A stretch of 46,680 nt of DNA, from the NCBI GenBank assembly GCA_001871905.1, contig MNUG01000007.1, positions 59,667 through 106,346 on the forward strand. The letters run 5' to 3'. Source of the stretch: Alphaproteobacteria bacterium CG1_02_46_17. Lineage in GTDB: Bacteria > Pseudomonadota > Alphaproteobacteria > Micavibrionales > Micavibrionaceae. Position 1 is the first letter of the stretch. The number at the start of each line of letters is the position of its first letter. The translations under genes and the position numbers were made by a program. Below the pieces are notes generated by a model. That model made no database searches and was not told where the DNA came from. It saw only the letters and a program-made list of their open reading frames with translations. Below, piece after piece: positions 28,684 to 36,170 of the stretch.

Positions 28684-29856
28684 ATGCAAGGAGTTTATTT
28701 AGGTCTGGGATTGAGTCCGCGTCGTGCGCGTGTATTGGAAGCAAGTCCTTATTTGGGGTTTGTCGCCAGCAGGGGGACAGCTAATAGGAATGCGATAACT
28801 TCTCAAAAATATGCAAATTCAAGGGGCTTTATGTATGCTCGAGATAACATGGATTTTGTTCAGCTCATCCTGTCATCTGGTAAGGCAGGCGCAGGTTATT
28901 CTGGAACCTATACGGCATCTATTGAGTATCCGGAAGGAACCTTCAATCAGGTTACATGGTCAGGGTCGCCAAGTTATGAGGCTGCGGCGGGGATAAATTT
29001 TATATCGGATATGGTTGAACTTGTGACCACAATTCCCGAAGGAGCAAGGTTCTGGGTGAGAATATTCCAGTCTTCCACACAAGGTATATTGTACAGTATA
29101 AATAAATATACTCCATTCGGTGATGCACTTGAATACTCAGCAACGCCCATTGCCGATAAAACAATGGGGGGGACTATGACGAATATGTCTGGCGGATATC
29201 CTGCGATGCCTGTTGGTGTTATTGGTATGACAAGGAAACCGTCATTCTTGTTAATAGGTGATAGTAAATGTATCGCTGGCACTACTGATGAAGGAGATGC
29301 AACTGGTGATACAGGAGAGTTAGCAAGATCAATCGGTGGAGACTTTGCATATTCAAACGTTGGGCTGGGCGGAGATACTGCCCTAGCTTTCAGTACGGGA
29401 GTATCTTCTGGTAATAGAGCAGATCTTGCTCAATATTGTTCCCATATTCTATGCAATTTGGGTGTTAACGATATTCAGGCGGGGAGAACATTGGCGACGA
29501 TTGGGGGATATTTACAAGATATATACGCCATGTTCCCCGATAAAAAAATATATCAAACAACCATTACTCCCAAAACAGCCTCAACTGATTCTTGGGCGAC
29601 AGAGGAAAACCAATCTGCTGTTACAAACTTCCCGTTTGGTGCAACAGGGGCGCGATATGAAGTCAACGAATGGATTAGAAATAACGTTGCGGGAATAGAT
29701 GGGTATTTTGAAGTTGCGGGGGCTGTTGAAACAAGCTTGAACAGTGGAGTATGGAAGGTTCCTGATTACACCGATGATGGGTTGCATGAGAACACCCGCG
29801 GTTATCTTCTGATTAAAAACTCCGGCGTAATTGATCCTAACTCCTTTACGAGATAG
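28684..29856 (+). CDS. SGNH-type hydrolase/esterase
   Basis: 390 residues, no signal peptide. Residues about 1-190 are Gly/Ser/Thr-rich beta structure (RGFMYARDNMDFVQLIL...) with no family I recognise. The C-terminal half is an SGNH/GDSL hydrolase: block I LLIGDSKCIAG (nucleophile Ser), block II SNVGLGGDTAL, block III ILCNLGVNDI (Gly-x-Asn-Asp), block V DDGLHENTRGY (Asp and His). Such enzymes remove acyl or acetyl groups from sugars or lipids and often occur in phage tail or surface polysaccharide contexts. Start: ATG 28684 with AAAGGAACGGG upstream. It lies between a leader terminator and a tRNA-Val gene and looks like inserted cargo, though no integrase is present. Confidence 0.75.
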   Translation: MQGVYLGLGLSPRRARVLEASPYLGFVASRGTANRNAITSQKYANSRGFMYARDNMDFVQLILSSGKAGAGYSGTYTASIEYPEGTFNQVTWSGSPSYEAAAGINFISDMVELVTTIPEGARFWVRIFQSSTQGILYSINKYTPFGDALEYSATPIADKTMGGTMTNMSGGYPAMPVGVIGMTRKPSFLLIGDSKCIAGTTDEGDATGDTGELARSIGGDFAYSNVGLGGDTALAFSTGVSSGNRADLAQYCSHILCNLGVNDIQAGRTLATIGGYLQDIYAMFPDKKIYQTTITPKTASTDSWATEENQSAVTNFPFGATGARYEVNEWIRNNVAGIDGYFEVAGAVETSLNSGVWKVPDYTDDGLHENTRGYLLIKNSGVIDPNSFTR

Positions 29857-29864
29857 TAGAATAA

Positions 29865-29889
29865 AAAAACCACCCGTTGGGTGGTTTTT
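29865..29889. terminator. Intrinsic terminator after the SGNH gene
   Basis: Perfect 11-bp inverted repeat AAAAACCACCC / GGGTGGTTTTT with the loop GTT. Being symmetric it can act in both directions, so it could also stop transcripts that pass tRNA-Val on the minus strand. Confidence 0.85.
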
Positions 29890-29895
29890 GTAAAA

Positions 29896-29972
29896 TGGTG
29901 GGCAATACTGGACTCGAACCAGCGACCTCTACCATGTCAAGATAGCGCTCTAACCAACTGAGCTAATTGCCC
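29896..29972 (-). tRNA. tRNA-Val (anticodon GAC)
   Basis: A 77-nt cloverleaf on the minus strand: acceptor GGGCAAT/ATTGCCC, D arm GCTC/GAGC, anticodon stem CTATC/GGTAG with loop TTGACAT (anticodon GAC), T arm GCTGG TTCGAGT CCAGT, and encoded ACCA end. GAC reads GUC (and GUU) valine codons. Confidence 0.95.
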
Positions 29973-30027
29973 TCCGCCTAGCGGTACAGGGGGTGGTTTT
30001 AGCGGGATTTTCAACCGAAATCAAGCC

Positions 30028-30417
30028 TTATTCTGATGTTTTCGTTTCGACAGGATTTCCCAAGATTTCTGTGATTTGCGCGACCAGATCATTCAAATGG
30101 AAGGGTTTGGACAGGACGCGTGCCGGTGTAGCCTGATCACCGTTCGGGCCCATAGCCACGGCCGAGAACCCTGTAATAAAGAGGATTTTGATATGAGGGT
30201 GCATCTTTGTGGCTTTTTGGGAGAGCTCGATTCCGTCCATCCCCGGCATCACAATATCTGCCAAAAGGAGGTCAATGGTCTCGCCGATGGCTTCCACAGC
30301 GTAAAAGGCAGCTAACCCGTCCGCACAACTGGTGACGTGGTGTCCAGCCTTTTCCAGCGCCATCATCAGGAATTGGCGCATCGAAGGGTCATCTTCAGCA
30401 ATGAGAATGTGAGACAT
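30028..30417 (-). CDS. cpdR: CpdR-type response regulator
   Basis: 129 residues from the ATG at 30417; a longer frame adds a non-family N-terminus. It is a single receiver domain: acidic pocket LIAEDDP, phospho-acceptor Asp54 in LLLADIVMPGMDGIEL, FITGFSAVAMGP and the lysine of RVLSKPFHLNDLVAQI. The FITGF and LSKPFHL patches are typical of CpdR. In Caulobacter, unphosphorylated CpdR places and activates ClpXP for CtrA turnover. It lies 8 bp downstream of the glycosyltransferase gene in the same orientation, hence likely one operon. A function in CtrA control is inferred from the family. Confidence 0.85.
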   Translation of the reverse strand: MSHILIAEDDPSMRQFLMMALEKAGHHVTSCADGLAAFYAVEAIGETIDLLLADIVMPGMDGIELSQKATKMHPHIKILFITGFSAVAMGPNGDQATPARVLSKPFHLNDLVAQITEILGNPVETKTSE

Positions 30418-30425
30418 AAACCTTT

Positions 30426-31460
30426 TTAACCATAATCTGGGCGTGCTTCCAAGAATTGTTGTGCGGTTTTCCCCCACGAATATTCATCATTTGCAATTTT
30501 CGCCCGATCTTGTCGGGTTCCCTCGGCGTTTAGAGCCTGATCCAACGCATTTCCGAAATTATCATTGATAGACCCCAGTATGGGGGATGTGATGACGGAA
30601 TTGGCTGCGACGCAGTTAAAGGCGGCAATCGGCAGGCCGCAAGTCAGGGCCTCGATCTGGACAATTCCCAAGGTGTCAAACAAGGACGGGAAGGCAAATA
30701 CGTCAGATGATCTGAAACAATCCCCCAAAGCTTGTCCTTCTATTCTTCCCAGAAAATGAACGTCCGGATATTTCTTTTTCAGACGTTCCAGATCCGGCCC
30801 ATCCCCCACCACGACTTTTGATCCTTCCCATGGTGCATCAAGAAAAGCATCGATATTTTTTTCTTTTGAAACGCGGCCGACGCTCAGTGCGATGGGATGG
30901 GGTAGATTATCAAATAAATTTTGTTCCCCGACATAGAAAAATCTTTTGTCCGCACCTCTGGTCATTGGCAGGAACGGGCCTTTGAATCCCTTTTCCTTGA
31001 GGTGGTCTGCCAATTGTTGGGAGGCGACAAATATTCCGGAGGAAGCCTCGTGAAATTTTCTCAAAATATCATAAGTTTTATTAGAGACATAAGAGGAGGA
31101 TTTTTTGAGCGGGCCACTGAGATGGCTGACAAGAAAATCTGCCCAATTCGAATGAAAACAGGAGGTAAAAGGAATATTTTTATCGAGGCAGATAGAACGT
31201 GCCGTCCATCCTATGGGGCCTTCGACTGCGATATGAATGCGATCGGCTTGGAATTGTGTGATGGTTTCTTCTATTTTTTTGTGACTGAAAAAAGCGGTTT
31301 GCGCCCCATGGATCATTGGTGTGCGGAGCGCGAAGTCCTGTGGCCCCAGAATTTTAACCTCATGGCCGTTTTGTTCGAGTTCTGCAATCAGATTCTGGTA
31401 GGTGCGGACAACACCGTTGAGTTGGGGTTCCCAAGCATCTGATATAATCAGGATTTTCAT
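30426..31460 (-). CDS. Glycosyltransferase family 4
   Basis: 344 residues. The GT-B fold is visible: N-terminal MKILIISDAWEPQLNGVVRTYQNLI as in SqdX/MgtA-like enzymes, PFTSCFHSNWADFL, a hinge VGRVSKEKNIDAFL, and the C-terminal PSLFDTLGIVQIEALTCGLPIAA site (the E-x7-E pattern with Asp for the first Glu). Such enzymes transfer a sugar from a nucleotide-sugar to a lipid or glycan. The opening motif is closest to GDP-mannose-dependent alpha-mannosyltransferases and sulfoquinovosyltransferases; donor is unknown. AGGAA precedes the start. Confidence 0.85.
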   Translation of the reverse strand: MKILIISDAWEPQLNGVVRTYQNLIAELEQNGHEVKILGPQDFALRTPMIHGAQTAFFSHKKIEETITQFQADRIHIAVEGPIGWTARSICLDKNIPFTSCFHSNWADFLVSHLSGPLKKSSSYVSNKTYDILRKFHEASSGIFVASQQLADHLKEKGFKGPFLPMTRGADKRFFYVGEQNLFDNLPHPIALSVGRVSKEKNIDAFLDAPWEGSKVVVGDGPDLERLKKKYPDVHFLGRIEGQALGDCFRSSDVFAFPSLFDTLGIVQIEALTCGLPIAAFNCVAANSVITSPILGSINDNFGNALDQALNAEGTRQDRAKIANDEYSWGKTAQQFLEARPDYG

Positions 31461-31516
31461 GGTGGTCGTATTCCTTGAGTTCAGTTATGCTGGCACAGTA
31501 AAAAGGTTTTTGAGCT

Positions 31517-32857
31517 ATGACAAGACATCATTTGCTGCTGTGCACGCTTCTTTTAACACTTTTTGGGGGGGCAGAGGCCTCGGCCCAAGGTATTCCGGCT
31601 GCGCCAGATTCTTGTAACCCTGTCTTTGAGGAAATTGTTCCTTTGAGGACGCCGAACTTCGATCAGGCCGCAATTTGGAAAAGAACGTTGGGCGTACAGG
31701 GAATTGACCGCCCTAGAGCATTGATGCGTGTTGCGGATGACGGGGTCATTTCGGTGGGGGAAAGTACCCCTTATACGGAAAAGGAAGGGTTTCAGTCGCC
31801 GCGCTTGCAAATGATTCGTGTCGCAAAAGATGGAAAAATTCTGGTCGATAAATTGACTGATGTTGAACATCTTGAAAATGTCGTGGATGCATTGTTGCAA
31901 AAAACCCGTGTGGTGGCTCTCGTTCATCTGGTGGAGGGTACCACTCATCGGGCCTCTTTGGTTTATCTGGACGGCAAGGGCGAAAAAAGAGGTCAGAAAA
32001 TCATCAATGATCCCGATCGGCAGATTACACCGGTTGGATTTGTGGCATTGGATGATGGAAGCTTTGTTATTCTGGCAGAAGGTCGGGTTAAGAAATCCAT
32101 AGCTTCTCCCCCGACCACTATTTTGATGTGGGTCAACCAAGACGGGAATGTCCGTGCAACCAAAGAATATATGCCCGGCGTTGATACGATCCCGTCTTCT
32201 ATTCACAAAACCCCGCATGGCGATCTGGTGATGGCGGGACGTATTAAGACCGAGAAAGGCAATCAGGCCGGATGGATTCTTGTAACCGAAACGGATGGCA
32301 ATCTGGTGATGCAACATCCGTATTCGCGTGGAGCAGAGGCAACATTGCGTGAAGCAATCGGATTGCGCGATGGTGGGTTGCTGGCTATTGGAGATGCTAT
32401 TCCATCGGGGACAGGAGATAAGGCTGCATGGGTTGTTAAAACCGATTCGTCGGGCATGTCTGTGTGGCAGAAATTCCTGACTGGAAAATATAGTTATGCG
32501 GCGGTTGATCTGGCGCAGCTTGATGACGGGCGTGTTATGACGTTGTGGGCGGCTAGCCCGACGAGTTTTGGCGGCCGACGATTTGCGCGATTGGTGACTT
32601 TTTCTGAAGAAGGGGCAATCTTGAATGATGAGTCTTTTATGGAAGGATCAAATTCTATCCCGTTTCGTTTGATAGAAAATAAAGACTCTCGTGTCGTCTT
32701 AGGGATGGCGGAAACCGGATTTGCGCAGAACAAAACTGATGACCAGATGCAGTATGTAACATATGACAGTTGGATCATGGCTTTGCCGGATTTGCCTGTC
32801 TATCATAACCCTTGTGCGTCTGCGCCGGATCGCAAACTGGATGATTTGCCGGAATAA
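31517..32857 (+). CDS. Secreted beta-propeller-like protein of unknown function
   Basis: 446 residues. A clear signal peptide (LLLCTLLLTLFGGAEASAQG) directs it to the periplasm or beyond. The mature part contains repeating blocks of about 50 residues that look like propeller blades: 'G-D-x-V/L...G..I' strands followed by AWVV/GWILVTETDGN turns (HGDLVMAGRIKTEKGNQAGWILV, GGLLAIGDAIPSGTGDKAAWVVKT, DGRVMTLWAASPTSFGGRRFARLV). Two cysteines near the ends (SCNP, NPCASAP) may form a disulfide. No enzyme motif is visible. It lies 15 bp upstream of rluD and may be co-transcribed. Confidence 0.7.
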   Translation: MTRHHLLLCTLLLTLFGGAEASAQGIPAAPDSCNPVFEEIVPLRTPNFDQAAIWKRTLGVQGIDRPRALMRVADDGVISVGESTPYTEKEGFQSPRLQMIRVAKDGKILVDKLTDVEHLENVVDALLQKTRVVALVHLVEGTTHRASLVYLDGKGEKRGQKIINDPDRQITPVGFVALDDGSFVILAEGRVKKSIASPPTTILMWVNQDGNVRATKEYMPGVDTIPSSIHKTPHGDLVMAGRIKTEKGNQAGWILVTETDGNLVMQHPYSRGAEATLREAIGLRDGGLLAIGDAIPSGTGDKAAWVVKTDSSGMSVWQKFLTGKYSYAAVDLAQLDDGRVMTLWAASPTSFGGRRFARLVTFSEEGAILNDESFMEGSNSIPFRLIENKDSRVVLGMAETGFAQNKTDDQMQYVTYDSWIMALPDLPVYHNPCASAPDRKLDDLPE

Positions 32858-32872
32858 TGGAAGGTTTTTATA

Positions 32873-33871
32873 GTGAATAGCAGCGAACAAAGTGAATCGG
32901 TTGGTGATACGTTGCATGCCATAATCGGTTATGAAGAAGACGGGTTGCGGTTGGATAAGGCCGTGGCGACGTTGTTGCCCGATTTTTCACGAACAAGATT
33001 GCAAGGATTGATTGAAAGCGGAGAGTGTCTGGTTGACGGGCAGCCCTGTTTATCTGCGTCACGAAAGGTTAAAGCCGGAGAGCAGATTGTATTGTCTTTG
33101 CCGCCCTTGGAAGACGCAACGCCAGAACCGGAAAATATTCCATTGGAAATATTTTTCGAGGATGAGGATGTGATTGTCCTCAACAAGCCTGTGGGGATGG
33201 TGGTGCATCCGGCCATTGGGCATGCAACGGGAACGTTGGTCAATGCATTGTTGTATCATTGCGGGGATAGTTTATCGGGCATTAACGGCGTGCGCCGTCC
33301 GGGAATTGTGCATCGTCTGGACAAGGATACGTCCGGTCTTATGATGGTTGCCAAGAATGATCTCGCTCATCATCATTTATCCGAACAACTTCAAGACAGA
33401 TCATTGTCGAGAGTGTATCAGGCTTTGGTTTTTGGTGTGCCTTTTCCGCATAAGGGGCGCGTTGAAACCTTGATCGGAAGACACCCAAGCAACCGTTTGA
33501 AGATGGCTGTTGTCAAAGGTAATGGCAAAGAGGCCGCGACCAATTTTACGGTGCTGGAAAATTATAATGATGCGCTGGCGCTGGTGGAGTGCCGTCTGGA
33601 GACAGGCCGAACGCACCAGATCAGGGTTCATATGCAGCATCTGGGGTTTCCTCTGGCAGGGGATGAGTTGTATGGCGTTCAATCAAACAAAGCGAAATCT
33701 ATCCTGCGTAAGGGAGGGTATGAGGATGACGTGATTGACGCCGTGATGTCCTTTCCGCGCCAAGCTCTTCATGCCGCCGAGATCTCTTTTATTCATCCCA
33801 AAACAGAAGAGGAGATGCATTTTACATCCCCTCTGCCGGATGATTTATTTCGTTTATTGGAAATGCTTTAG
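32873..33871 (+). CDS. rluD: 23S rRNA pseudouridine synthase, RluD type
   Basis: 332 residues with a GTG start at 32873 (GGAAGG upstream). An S4 RNA-binding domain (GLRLDKAVATLLPDFSRTRLQGLIESGECLV) is followed by the RluA/RluD catalytic domain: VLNKPVGMVVHP, then VHRLDKDTSGLMMVAK with the catalytic Asp150, and ETGRTHQIRVHMQHLGFPLAGDELYG. RluD isomerises uridines 1911/1915/1917 of helix 69 in 23S rRNA. Paralogues RluA/RluC share motifs, but the S4 domain and length favour RluD. Its stop overlaps the convergent small gene by four bases. Confidence 0.92.
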   Translation: MNSSEQSESVGDTLHAIIGYEEDGLRLDKAVATLLPDFSRTRLQGLIESGECLVDGQPCLSASRKVKAGEQIVLSLPPLEDATPEPENIPLEIFFEDEDVIVLNKPVGMVVHPAIGHATGTLVNALLYHCGDSLSGINGVRRPGIVHRLDKDTSGLMMVAKNDLAHHHLSEQLQDRSLSRVYQALVFGVPFPHKGRVETLIGRHPSNRLKMAVVKGNGKEAATNFTVLENYNDALALVECRLETGRTHQIRVHMQHLGFPLAGDELYGVQSNKAKSILRKGGYEDDVIDAVMSFPRQALHAAEISFIHPKTEEEMHFTSPLPDDLFRLLEML

Positions 33872-34065
33872 CTGCAATCGCAGGAGCGTGCTCCGTCGCA
33901 GGGACGGCGTGTCAGATCAATGTCTGACTTGTTGCGATCAGGTGTTTCTGTTGGCTCATTCACTTCGGCCAACAATTGGGCGGCACGAAAGCTTGTCTGA
34001 AGGGCGCCTTCACTCATGCCACAATCTTCACAGCTTACGCAGGTTACTTCTGGTCTTTTATTCAT
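33868..34065 (-). CDS. Small six-cysteine protein next to a double Fur box
   Basis: 65 residues from an ATG with AGAGGAACC upstream. Cysteines form two clusters: C9-x2-C12-x2-C15 (TCVSCEDCGMSEG) and C56-x5-C62-x-C64 at the extreme C-terminus (PCDGARSCDCS). The middle has a helix (ALQTSFRAAQLLAEVNE). There is no signal peptide or membrane helix, so it should be cytosolic; metal or iron-sulfur binding is the obvious guess. I do not recognise a named family. The first Fur-like operator begins about 60 bp upstream, so induction under iron limitation is likely. The gene is convergent with and overlaps rluD by four bases. Confidence 0.6.
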   Translation of the reverse strand: MNKRPEVTCVSCEDCGMSEGALQTSFRAAQLLAEVNEPTETPDRNKSDIDLTRRPCDGARSCDCS

Positions 34066-34126
34066 GATGCTGGTTCCTCTATTATTTTTTAATTCCGTTT
34101 ATCCGGATATACGCCACCTTACTTAA

Positions 34127-34166
34127 TTGAGAATGATTGTCAATCACAATTGAGAATGATTCTCAA
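34127..34166. promoter_or_regulatory. Tandem Fur boxes (iron-responsive operator)
   Basis: Two 17-bp inverted repeats with starts 23 bp apart. The right one (34150-34166) is a perfect 8-1-8 palindrome TTGAGAAT G ATTCTCAA. The left one (34127-34143) is TTGAGAAT G ATTGTCAA with one mismatch. Both match the classic Fur box core. The left site contains a minus-strand TTGACA, a possible -35 element for the small Cys-rich gene; the right site contains a plus-strand TTGAGA followed 18 bp later by GATATT, so the operator could control both directions. Confidence 0.75.
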
Positions 34167-34185
34167 AAAATCCGATATTTTTTCT

Positions 34186-34273
34186 TGAGGGGGCTGTCGC
34201 GTCATCGCGGGCGGGGGAAACCGGAGAGAGAAAACCTGATGCTTCTACATTAAGATGTAGCGTTTCTTTTTTT
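34186..34273 (+). ncRNA. Candidate Fur-regulated small RNA
   Basis: A plus-strand promoter-like pair (TTGAGA 34150, GATATT 34174) overlaps the right Fur box. About 90 nt downstream of the expected start a hairpin CTACAT-TAAG-ATGTAG is followed by CGTTTCTTTTTTT, a terminator-like end. The segment in between is G-rich (GCGGGCGGGGGAAACCGG) and has no coding frame. A short RNA made when iron is scarce would fit, by analogy with RyhB/PrrF/IsaR types, but the hairpin is short and this is inference. Boundaries are estimates. Confidence 0.28.
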
Positions 34274-34400
34274 AAGTGACCCCATACTAAATTCTGGATT
34301 TTTTGTGTGCGAGGATCCATACTTGGGTTTCAGTCACATATTTCCTGCATCGTTCTGGTGTGGAAATTTCAAAGAATAGAAAGAATTCAGGGGGTCTGGT

Positions 34401-35372
34401 ATGCCTAAGACAGTCGCGTTGTTTGTTGGAGGGTGGTCTGCCGAGCGGGAAGTTTCTCTTGAAAAAGGAAAGATTGTCGAGCAGGCATTGATTGAGGCCG
34501 GATACGATGTGCGCCGGATTGAAGTGTCCAAGAATCTACCTGCGCTGGTTGAGGCACTGACGCCGCGGCCCGATGTTGTGTTCAATAATTTGCATGGGCG
34601 CGGTGGGGAAGATGGGATTATTCAGGGCGTTTTGGAAATGCTCGGGATTCCCTATACCCATTCTGGTGTCATGGCCTCTGCGATCGGGATGAACAAGGCG
34701 GCGTGTCGTGCGATGGCGGCTTTTGCCGGTGTGCCCGTTGCCAAAGGATGCGTTGCCAAGGTTGCCGATATTTTATCCGGTCAGGTGATGGCCCCTCCTT
34801 ATGTGGTCAAGCCCGTTCAGGAAGGGTCAAGTGTGGGGGTCAAGATCGTGCGCGAGCAAAATAATTCTGCCCCGATTGATTTCCCTGAATGGCAATTTGG
34901 AGAGGAAGCTTTGGTTGAAGAATATATTCCGGGCAAGGAGTTGACCGTTGCTGTTCTTGACGGGAAAGCTCAGGCTGTGACCGAAATTATTGCCCAAGGC
35001 GGATTTTTTGATTACGACGCGAAATACAAGGATCAGCGCACCGAACTGGTCTGTCCGGCAAAAATTCCGGAAGATGTGTATAATAAAGCCTTGGAATATG
35101 CTGAATCGGTGTATAGAGTGTGCGGCTGTCAGGGGTTGGCTCGCTGTGATTTCCGGTTTGACGATTCAAAAGGCGTCGCAGGCCTTTGTTTTCTGGAAAT
35201 CAATACACAACCGGGCTGCACGCCCCAATCAATCGGGCCTTCTCAGGTCATTTATAATGGTATGTCTTTTTCAGGGCTTTGTGCCCATTTGGTAGAAACT
35301 GCAAAATGTCTCGATCCGGTACCCGTAGAACATCAATCCTCAACCGACGCGCCGGACAAAAGGCGCGCCTGA
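34401..35372 (+). CDS. ddl: D-alanine-D-alanine ligase
   Basis: 323 residues. It makes D-Ala-D-Ala for peptidoglycan precursors in the cytoplasm. The N-terminal VALFVGGWSAEREVSLEKG holds the conserved Glu/Ser of the D-Ala-1 site; VFNNLHGRGGEDGIIQGVLEMLGIPYTHS is the family's second block; the ATP-grasp part has VVKPVQEGSSVGVKIV and FLEINTQPGCTPQS. Its C-terminal end overlaps ftsQ by 67 bp in another frame, which indicates translational coupling. In many relatives murB precedes ddl; here an iron-regulated region does. Confidence 0.95.
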   Translation: MPKTVALFVGGWSAEREVSLEKGKIVEQALIEAGYDVRRIEVSKNLPALVEALTPRPDVVFNNLHGRGGEDGIIQGVLEMLGIPYTHSGVMASAIGMNKAACRAMAAFAGVPVAKGCVAKVADILSGQVMAPPYVVKPVQEGSSVGVKIVREQNNSAPIDFPEWQFGEEALVEEYIPGKELTVAVLDGKAQAVTEIIAQGGFFDYDAKYKDQRTELVCPAKIPEDVYNKALEYAESVYRVCGCQGLARCDFRFDDSKGVAGLCFLEINTQPGCTPQSIGPSQVIYNGMSFSGLCAHLVETAKCLDPVPVEHQSSTDAPDKRRA

Positions 35373-36160
35373 GTTTCTGGATGAAACGCCTTGGTCTGGC
35401 ATCCCTGCTTTTGTTGGCAGGTGGTGGCGGGATTTATTATGCCGATCATTCCGGATGGTGGGGGCGGTTTCAGGTCGATATGACCGAAAATTTCCATACC
35501 ACGATGGAAGATAAGGGATTTAGTGTTGCCAATCTGTTGATTGAAGGGCGGGTTAATTTAACCCGCGAGCAGCTGAAATCTGTTTTGGATGTTGATCGCG
35601 GTCAGTCGATTTTTGAAGTTGATCTTGTGACGATGATGTCTCGCCTCGAGAGCCTGTCATGGGTTGACTCTGCAGTGGTCGAGCGTCATTTGCCAGATAC
35701 GCTTTATGTACGCGTGAATGAACGTGTTCCTTTGGTGTTGTGGCAACGGAAGAATAAATTGTCTGTGGTTGATGCACAGGGAAAAATCCTGACTGATAAT
35801 AATTTATCAAAATTCAAAAATCTGCTGATTGTTGTCGGGGAAGATGCGCCGAAATTTGCGCCGGAACTGGTTGCAATGTTGGAGGCAGAACAGGATTTCG
35901 GGGCGCGTGTTGAATCCGCCAAATGGATTGGAGACCGGCGGTGGGATTTGTATTTGAAAAATGGAGTGGAAGTCAGACTTCCCGAAGAAGATATGGGGCA
36001 GGCTATCAAACGATTGGCGGATGCCCAGCGCGAAGCCCAGTTGATGGACCGTGATGTGTCGGCAATTGATTTGCGTGATCCCCTGCGGATCGTGGTTCAG
36101 ACTGCACCCGGACGAGCCGAAGAGTATCAGGCTTCGTTCCGCATTCAGAAGAAAATATAG
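35306..36160 (+). CDS. ftsQ: Cell division protein FtsQ
   Basis: 284 residues from the ATG at 35306; frames opening earlier add only a poor nine-residue extension. A short basic cytoplasmic tail (RRTSILNRRAGQKARLSFWMKR), one membrane helix (LGLASLLLLAGGGGIYYA), a POTRA domain (FSVANLLIEGRVNLTREQLKSVLDVDRGQSIFEVD) and the beta domain (WVDSAVVERHLPDTLYVRVNERVPLVLWQ). FtsQ links early and late divisome proteins in the periplasm. It lies between ddl and ftsA in the classical order. Confidence 0.93.
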   Translation: MSRSGTRRTSILNRRAGQKARLSFWMKRLGLASLLLLAGGGGIYYADHSGWWGRFQVDMTENFHTTMEDKGFSVANLLIEGRVNLTREQLKSVLDVDRGQSIFEVDLVTMMSRLESLSWVDSAVVERHLPDTLYVRVNERVPLVLWQRKNKLSVVDAQGKILTDNNLSKFKNLLIVVGEDAPKFAPELVAMLEAEQDFGARVESAKWIGDRRWDLYLKNGVEVRLPEEDMGQAIKRLADAQREAQLMDRDVSAIDLRDPLRIVVQTAPGRAEEYQASFRIQKKI

Positions 36161-36170
36161 GGTGTTGTAA

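Noticed and set aside
30028-30477. Response regulator starting at 30477
   Set aside because: The first 20 residues overlap the end of the glycosyltransferase gene and precede the receiver domain. MSHILIAEDD at 30417 is the natural start.
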